From contig NZ_CP088245.1 of assembly GCF_021117275.1 (NCBI RefSeq), forward strand, positions 3,137,501 through 3,201,500: 64,000 nucleotides of DNA. The letters run 5' to 3'. Below the pieces are notes generated by a model that saw nothing but the letters and a program-made list of their open reading frames with translations, was not told where the DNA came from and made no database searches. Source of the stretch: Metabacillus sp. B2-18. Its GTDB lineage: Bacteria > Bacillota > Bacilli > Bacillales > Bacillaceae. Both the position numbers and the translations under genes were made by a program. Shown one piece after another: positions 57,736-64,000 of the stretch (positions within the stretch are counted from its first letter, which is position 1; each line of letters begins with the position of its first letter).

Positions 57736-57774
57736 ATTATATAAGATAGATCAATTTGTGTAAACTTTGTATAA
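57736..57774 (-). promoter_or_regulatory. Promoter with 11-bp-spaced direct repeats before the MerR/B12 regulator
   Basis: TTTACA (57759-57764) and TATAAT (57736-57741) with a 17-bp spacer give a near-consensus σA promoter. TTATACAA (57767-57774) and TTACACAA (57756-57763) are direct repeats 11 bp apart that cover the -35 box. This is suggestive of autoregulation by a CarH-type repressor. Confidence 0.6.
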
Positions 57775-57782
57775 CAAATGAA

Positions 57783-57811
57783 TAAACCATGCTTAATCAC
57801 AGCATGGTTTA
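57783..57811 (-). terminator. Terminator of ypbG
   Basis: AAACCATGC and GCATGGTTT form a 9-bp perfect stem, followed by ATTCATTTG on the minus strand. It lies between ypbG and the regulator's promoter. Confidence 0.6.
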
Positions 57812-57876
57812 GTAAAGGTAAAGATAATCGAATCTCATATTCTCTAAAATTTATGGATTTTCACATCTGTATTATT

Positions 57877-58656
57877 CTAATTCGATGTTAAAACTATATA
57901 ATTTGCCTCAGCCGGTGCTCCTAATCGTAAAGGTAAAGAAGTTGTACCATACCCATTGCTTACTAATAAATATGAGTTTTCAAGGTTGTGTAATTTTCCT
58001 TTTTCATGTAAACCTAGTCCGAAAAACCTTATTTGTCCTCCATGAGTATGCCCACTTAAAATGATAGAAATACCATCTTTTGGACCGATTTTTTTGTAAA
58101 TGTCAGGGTTGTGGCTTACTAAAATTTTAAAATCAGAGGGTGATGTATGTTCTAAGGCATGATGTAATTTGTCTCTTCTTTTACTAGTATCCTCTACCCC
58201 TACTAAGACAATCTTCTCTCCATTTGCCGAGGTGAAAGATGTTGAAGTATTGTTAAGGAATACAATATTATTTTTAAAAAGCAGATTTTCCAGCTCATTT
58301 TTTCCTACTTCATAATCATTATTACCAAACACAAAAAAAGTAGGACCCAATTTTCTTAGCAATTTAATATTTCCCTCAACTCTAGAAAACGGAACTCCTG
58401 ATTCTGTCAAGTCTCCGCCTATAATGACAAGATCAACTTTATCTGGTATTTTTTCCAATAAACGTGAAGAAATTGTTCTTTTATGAATATCTGAAATAAA
58501 AAAAATTGAAAGTGATCCAACACTTTTAGGAAAATCATTAAATACTATATGATGCTTTGTTAAATGATTTTTTCGAGCCTCTATATACATGAAAAGTAAC
58601 AACACAAAAGAACATAATAAAAATAAACTGACTATGATTAATAACAGTTCAATCAC
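57877..58656 (-). CDS. ypbG: Metallophosphoesterase YpbG
   Basis: Calcineurin-like phosphoesterase anchored to the membrane. The 259-residue protein has an N-terminal membrane segment (LLLIIVSLFLLCSFVLLLFMYI), then metal motifs: FFISDIHKR near 53, IIGGDLTESG near 80, FGNNDYE near 110, VSHNPDIY near 183 and LSGHTHGGQIRF near 200. This set gives the two-metal site. The order and placement before ypbF match B. subtilis. The substrate is unknown. Confidence 0.9.
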   Translation of the reverse strand: MIELLLIIVSLFLLCSFVLLLFMYIEARKNHLTKHHIVFNDFPKSVGSLSIFFISDIHKRTISSRLLEKIPDKVDLVIIGGDLTESGVPFSRVEGNIKLLRKLGPTFFVFGNNDYEVGKNELENLLFKNNIVFLNNTSTSFTSANGEKIVLVGVEDTSKRRDKLHHALEHTSPSDFKILVSHNPDIYKKIGPKDGISIILSGHTHGGQIRFFGLGLHEKGKLHNLENSYLLVSNGYGTTSLPLRLGAPAEANYIVLTSN

Positions 58657-58714
58657 CTCTACATAAAAGAAACTCTTTTCTTATAAGAAAAACTTATACT
58701 TGTGATAGTATAAC

Positions 58715-58750
58715 AAAAAAACCCTTCCTTTCCAAAATAGAAAGAAGGGC
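58715..58750 (-). terminator. Terminator of ypbF
   Basis: CCCTTC-TTTC pairs with GGAAAGGAAGGG (one bulge), followed by seven T on the minus strand, overlapping the 3' side of ypbF. Confidence 0.8.
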
Positions 58751-58753
58751 CAT

Positions 58754-59221
58754 TTACTTGCTTTCATGAAACAAGTTTATATCAAATTCTGATTTCATCA
58801 TTTTATAAACTTCGTGTCTGCTTTGCCATTGAGTTGGTTGCGGCCATAGTTCAGAACTTTTCCTAATAACTTCACATCTTAAATTTTGATATTCGGTTTC
58901 TGCTTTATCTTCCTTTTTCTTAAAATATTGCGCTGTTGCATAACCACCGACAATGAGTAAGATCAAAAAGATATGCATTTCGCCGTCAAATAATAAGTGA
59001 AAGAAAGCATCAGCCTGGCCGCCAGTTGGTTTAATAATAAACACATAAAGGTACGCTATAAAACCCATTAACAAAATGAAAGTGATAAACTGTGCTCGAA
59101 AACACTTGACTTTATACTTTTCAAATTTTCTTTTTTTCTCAACTAAACTGTCAAGCATTTGTTTTGTTGGCTCGTCAGTATGATTCTTTAACTGCTGAAT
59201 TTTTATTTCAATCGTGGTCAC
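58754..59221 (-). CDS. ypbF: DUF2663 membrane protein YpbF
   Basis: A 155-residue conserved Bacillus protein with two membrane segments (FITFILLMGFIAYLYVFII and HIFLILLIVGGYATAQYF) and basic, helical ends. The name is given by position between ypbE and ypbG. Function is unknown. It has its own terminator. The N-terminal 45 residues (TTIEIKIQQLKNHTDEPTKQ, then MLDSLVEKKRKFEKYK) look like a cytoplasmic coiled coil. Confidence 0.85.
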   Translation of the reverse strand: MTTIEIKIQQLKNHTDEPTKQMLDSLVEKKRKFEKYKVKCFRAQFITFILLMGFIAYLYVFIIKPTGGQADAFFHLLFDGEMHIFLILLIVGGYATAQYFKKKEDKAETEYQNLRCEVIRKSSELWPQPTQWQSRHEVYKMMKSEFDINLFHESK

Positions 59222-59294
59222 GCCCTCTCATCCACAATACATTTCGATTAATACATTGTATGAGGTCGTCCACAACGTTATGAAAGCAAATATG

Positions 59295-59951
59295 CTACTT
59301 AATAGGGATTTTTAATACCTGTCCTTCATAAATTTCATTCCCCGTTATTCCATTATAGGTACGGATAATTTCCATCCCAGCTTTACTGTTGTAATATTCA
59401 ATTGCAATAGTAAATAATGTTTCACCAGATGTTACTTTATGTGTTTTGATTTCCTTATACTCTTCAACACCAGTTTCTTCGCTGTTCGTTTGTAAAGTAT
59501 CCTCAGTTATTTGATCTTCTTGGCCAACTTTTGCTTCATTCTCACTGCTAGAAGTATTAGTTGATACCACTTCTTCACTCTCTAGATCTGAAGAATCTTG
59601 TTCTTCAACAGTTGAGTCGCTACTATTTACTTCCTCTGATTCATTAGTAGACTCCTGCCCATTTGAAATAAACACTGTATCTACCCCAACAACTTGATCA
59701 CCTTGAGTTATTTGAGCATTTTTCCCATTAAAATATACGTTCATAGATAGAATGAAAATAGGTAGTAGAATAAAAAACAAAGCTAAAAGTCTAATAACAG
59801 GATATTTCATTTTCACCTTAGCTTTTGTCGACTTCTGCCCTTTATGAACTTCACTCCGGGGCGGATAATCTCCATGCTCTTGTTTATATTCATCAATCAT
59901 TTTCGTCCGTAAGCCCTCTGCTTGATCTGACTGTCTTTTTTGGTCGTTCAT
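59295..59951 (-). CDS. ypbE: LysM-domain membrane protein YpbE
   Basis: A 218-residue protein with a basic cytoplasmic head, one membrane segment (VIRLLALFFILLPIFILSMNVYF, about 50-72), an acidic Ser/Glu/Thr-rich linker (residues 95-160), and a C-terminal LysM domain (THKVTSGETLFTIAIEYYN, then YEGQVLKIPIK). It should be a wall-binding, outward-facing protein. It overlaps ypbD by 4 bp, so translation is coupled. Function is unknown. Confidence 0.88.
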   Translation of the reverse strand: MNDQKRQSDQAEGLRTKMIDEYKQEHGDYPPRSEVHKGQKSTKAKVKMKYPVIRLLALFFILLPIFILSMNVYFNGKNAQITQGDQVVGVDTVFISNGQESTNESEEVNSSDSTVEEQDSSDLESEEVVSTNTSSSENEAKVGQEDQITEDTLQTNSEETGVEEYKEIKTHKVTSGETLFTIAIEYYNSKAGMEIIRTYNGITGNEIYEGQVLKIPIK

Positions 59952-60541
59952 CTATTCTTTCCCCCTCTTACAAATTGCCATCTAATTTGAATAGCAAAGA
60001 CTAGATCAATTAAGTAATGAGCCAATATGGTTGTAAAAAGGTTAGCTGTTAATTCATAAACATATCCTAATAAAATACTTATAGAAATAACCATTAAAAA
60101 TAATAGCCATTTCGAGAGGTATCGAAAATGTAGCACCGCAAAAATAATACTAGCGGCCCATAAACCCACATGCGTTTGGATGACTCCTCTAAATAATATT
60201 TCTTCTGATATCGCTATAACTGCAGTAAGAAAAAAGATATGTGGTATAGATCTTTTCTCAAAGATCTTCTCATTAATACCACCATCATCAACTAAATCTT
60301 TAGGTGCCAATTTAAACACACTAAAATCTACAATGATTACCAATAAAGCTGTTCCGACTCCAAATAAAATAAAATCATAGTTTCTAATATGGAAAAGCCC
60401 AAAAAATTCTTGTACATTATCAAAGAGAAAAAAACCTAAAATAACGGAAACACCAATAAGGAGAAATTGTGTGAAATATAAATTTTGTACGATTTGCTTG
60501 TCTGTTAATTGATTAATTAATTCATTTTGTTTCTTAAACAA
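59948..60541 (-). CDS. ypbD: CPBP-family intramembrane metalloprotease YpbD
   Basis: CAAX-protease/bacteriocin-processing (CPBP, ABI) family membrane protein of 197 residues. The first signature EEILFRGVIQTH near residue 113 gives the EExxxR motif. The second, FAVLHF near 134, and the third, HYLIDLVFA near 175, contain the His ligands. About six hydrophobic segments are visible. The substrate is unknown. It is 3 bp after the recQ-family gene and overlaps ypbE by 4 bp. Confidence 0.9.
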   Translation of the reverse strand: MFKKQNELINQLTDKQIVQNLYFTQFLLIGVSVILGFFLFDNVQEFFGLFHIRNYDFILFGVGTALLVIIVDFSVFKLAPKDLVDDGGINEKIFEKRSIPHIFFLTAVIAISEEILFRGVIQTHVGLWAASIIFAVLHFRYLSKWLLFLMVISISILLGYVYELTANLFTTILAHYLIDLVFAIQIRWQFVRGGKNR

Positions 60542-60544
60542 ATT

Positions 60545-62014
60545 TTATTCACTCACCTTGCAAAAGATCAGCCTTAATTCTTCTTCCCAACTTCTATCTT
60601 TCTCTTTTATTTCAAGGATAGCCTCCCGTTTATATAACTCATAATCTATTCCACATACGTCACAGCAATTTGTTTGTTTATTATCATATGTTTCATTGAA
60701 GTATGAAAGTAAATTTTTTCTTCTACATGTTTCTCCGGCCAGCCACTTGGACATATCTGTTAGTTTTCCATGCTTTAGAGCTACCCTTTTCTCTATTTCC
60801 TGCCAAATTATAGCTATTAAGTTTTCAGGTGGAACAGAAAGTGTTCGATGCTTATAAAAAGCATTCTCAACATAACGCGATTGAGTTTCAGTTAAACCAA
60901 AAAGCTGCTGAATTTGTTCAATAGTTACTTTTTCATTTTGGAACATATAATGAATTGTTTGATTTAAGGCATCATAACTTGGAAATTCCGACTCAACGAG
61001 TGACTTCGGTATTTCATAGTCTGCATCTGTAACTAATGTAATGGCAACACTGTTTTTACCATCGCGGCCTGCCCTACCTATTTCCTGCATATAAGATTCT
61101 AATTGTGAGGGAAAATGAAAATGAAGGACAAATCTTATATTTTGTTTATTAATCCCCATCCCGAACGCATTCGTACAACAAACAATCTGTAATTGATCAT
61201 ATAGAAACTGCTGTTGAATTAGAATCCTCTGCTCTTGCTCCATTCCCCCATGATAGTAGGCAACATCTGTTAATCCTGAATCAATTAGTAGCTGTGCTAC
61301 CTTTTCTGTCCATAATCTACTAGAGCAATAAATAATTCCCGGCCCCTTTAAAGTGCGGACCAAATGGTGTACACGATCAATTTTTTCTTCTAATGAATAG
61401 CATCTTTCCACTGAGATTCCAATGTTAGGTCGATTTATAGAAAAAATAAATGTTTTAAAATCTGCATCAAATCGAAGAATATGATAGATATCCTCTAAAA
61501 CCTCTTTTGTCGCTGTAGCCGTTAACGCTAAACAAGGAGGATTTAAAAGTTCTTCTTTTATTTCACCAAGCTTGGAATAATCTGGTCTAAAATCATGTCC
61601 CCATTGAGAAATACAATGTGCTTCATCAACTACAAACAGAGATATTCCAGCATGTCTTAAAGCATTTAATACATAGTCATATTGAAGAATTTCTGGAGAA
61701 ACATAAATATAGCGATATTTTCTTAATTCTTGTAGAACTTGCCTTCTTTTTAGGAGTGAAATTGTACTATTAAGGGCAACAACTCTTTTTTCTCCTCTTT
61801 TCTTGATTTGCTCCACCTGATCTTCCATTAAAGAAAGCAAAGGAGAGACGATCAATATTGGCCCTTTTAGAAAATAACCTGGAAGTTGATAACACAACGA
61901 CTTCCCGCCACCTGTCGGGAGCATAGCAACTACATCATTGCCTTGAAGAACTGCATCGATAATTTCTCTCTGGCCTTCGCGAAAGTGTTGTAATTGAAAG
62001 TGGGACTGTAACAC
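60545..62014 (-). CDS. recQ: RecQ-family ATP-dependent DNA helicase (RecS type)
   Basis: 3'-5' DNA helicase in recombination and repair. The 489-residue reading has Walker [17 protein letters not shown] near 34, [19 protein letters not shown] near 131, SAT-like [10 protein letters not shown] near 162, motif [12 protein letters not shown] near 312 and a C-terminal zinc cysteine cluster ([14 protein letters not shown], then NCCDVCG). It is shorter than RecQ proper, like B. subtilis RecS. The GTG at 62014 has no ribosome binding site. Six codons earlier an in-frame ATC at 62032 lies six bases after GGGAGGGG and would restore the usual N-terminus ([12 protein letters not shown]). The true start is therefore uncertain. 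Confidence 0.88.
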   Translation of the reverse strand: MLQSHFQLQHFREGQREIIDAVLQGNDVVAMLPTGGGKSLCYQLPGYFLKGPILIVSPLLSLMEDQVEQIKKRGEKRVVALNSTISLLKRRQVLQELRKYRYIYVSPEILQYDYVLNALRHAGISLFVVDEAHCISQWGHDFRPDYSKLGEIKEELLNPPCLALTATATKEVLEDIYHILRFDADFKTFIFSINRPNIGISVERCYSLEEKIDRVHHLVRTLKGPGIIYCSSRLWTEKVAQLLIDSGLTDVAYYHGGMEQEQRILIQQQFLYDQLQIVCCTNAFGMGINKQNIRFVLHFHFPSQLESYMQEIGRAGRDGKNSVAITLVTDADYEIPKSLVESEFPSYDALNQTIHYMFQNEKVTIEQIQQLFGLTETQSRYVENAFYKHRTLSVPPENLIAIIWQEIEKRVALKHGKLTDMSKWLAGETCRRKNLLSYFNETYDNKQTNCCDVCGIDYELYKREAILEIKEKDRSWEEELRLIFCKVSE

Positions 62015-62019
62015 ATGTT

Positions 62020-63621
<1,602 letters not shown>

Positions 63622-63629
63622 TAATGAAG

Positions 63630-63660
63630 AACCCCTCTTAGGTAAAGAGGGGTTTTTTAT
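63630..63660 (+). terminator. Terminator of fer
   Basis: AACCCCTCTT (63630-63639) and AAGAGGGGTT (63645-63654) form a ten-base stem, followed by a T run on the plus strand. It is also the only hairpin between fer and the convergent ribU. Confidence 0.92.
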
Positions 63661-63662
63661 CT

Positions 63663-64000
63663 TTATATTGATCTTGTATTGAATTGCAATTGGTTGGTTA
63701 ACCATAATTTTAGCCTTGAAGTAATAAGAAGTAATATCAAGGTCATAAGTATCCCCTTTATTAAATTAAACGGCATAATTGATGCAACAACAAGTTGTTT
63801 AGTTGCCTCAGCAGTCATAGCCGGTGAATTTAAAAACAGTGTATAAGCAGGCATAATTACATAATAATTTAAGACGCTCATAACAATTGTCATAAGTAAC
63901 GTCCCAATAACTAGTCCTATCAAAAGACCCTTTATTGATTTATAACGTCTAAACATGTACGAGGAGGGTAATATAAATAAAGCCCCCGCTATAAAATTAG
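63663..64000 (-). CDS. ribU: Riboflavin ECF transporter S component, 5' end outside window
   Basis: The frame is open to the right edge of the window (reading NFIAGALFILPSSYMFRRYKSIKG and on), so the gene is cut at its 5' end and only about the last 111 residues are here. Hydrophobic segments KGLLIGLVIGTLLMTIVMSVLNYYV and IKGILMTLILLLITSRLKLWL fit RibU/FmnP (YpaA), the riboflavin-specific S component of an energy-coupling-factor transporter. The placement after fer matches B. subtilis. An FMN riboswitch is expected upstream but would lie outside this window. Confidence 0.85.
   Translation of the reverse strand, partial: NFIAGALFILPSSYMFRRYKSIKGLLIGLVIGTLLMTIVMSVLNYYVIMPAYTLFLNSPAMTAEATKQLVVASIMPFNLIKGILMTLILLLITSRLKLWLTNQLQFNTRSI

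Overview
The window is a stretch of chromosome from a low-GC, endospore-forming member of the Bacillaceae (Bacillus sensu lato). It carries spoIVA, ypeB-sleB, ypjB and seaA-type spore genes, a menaquinol-cytochrome c reductase, bacillithiol genes, the TRAP regulator mtrB and a TRAP-controlled trp operon. Gene order follows the Bacillus subtilis panB-to-ribU backbone almost gene for gene. Most genes lie on the minus strand. I saw no rRNA, tRNA, CRISPR or prophage. Gene names rest on recognised motifs and conserved order, not on database searches.

Layout, low to high coordinates. (1) 1-6752, minus: panB (3' end cut by the window), birA, cca, bshA, bshB1, mgsA, dapB, ypjD. These cover pantothenate, biotin ligation, tRNA CCA ends, bacillithiol, methylglyoxal and lysine/dipicolinate. 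(2) 6896-15079: ypjC (plus), then ypjB, ypjA, qcrCBA, ypiF, ypiB, ypiA and a 305-residue amidohydrolase-like protein. (3) 15329-28123: the aromatic supra-operon, transcribed aroF-aroB-aroH-trpEDCFBA-hisC-tyrA-aroE. A complete TRAP attenuator precedes trpE. (4) 28202-36848: cheR, ndk, hepT, menG, hepS, mtrB, folE, hbs, spoIVA, yphF. The polyprenyl and methyltransferase genes supply the menaquinone used by QcrABC, and mtrB encodes the TRAP protein that reads the trp leader. (5) 36875-48411: yphE, gpsA, der, a YIEGIA-family spore gene pair, yphA, ypzI, a complete IS3-family insertion sequence, fni, ypfD, plsC, cmk, ypfB, motI. (6) 48634-64000: ypeB-sleB, prsW, ansA, ypdA, gudB, mecB, a MerR/B12-binding regulator, ypbG, ypbF, ypbE, ypbD, recQ, ypbB, fer and ribU (5' end cut).

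The least ordinary parts are these. A CarH/LitR-like candidate adenosylcobalamin photoreceptor has 11-bp-spaced direct repeats over its own -35 box. The trp leader has eleven countable TRAP triplets, a terminator and a Shine-Dalgarno-blocking hairpin. SleB carries a linker of about 147 residues rich in Gln and built partly from tandem decapeptides. The amidohydrolase-fold protein appears to have lost its metal ligands. The IS3-family element sits a few bases past the fni stop codon. The recQ-family gene has its best ribosome binding site in front of an ATC codon. Several inverted repeats sit in promoter regions (qcrA, spoIVA, fer) or between genes (trpA-hisC, hepT-menG).
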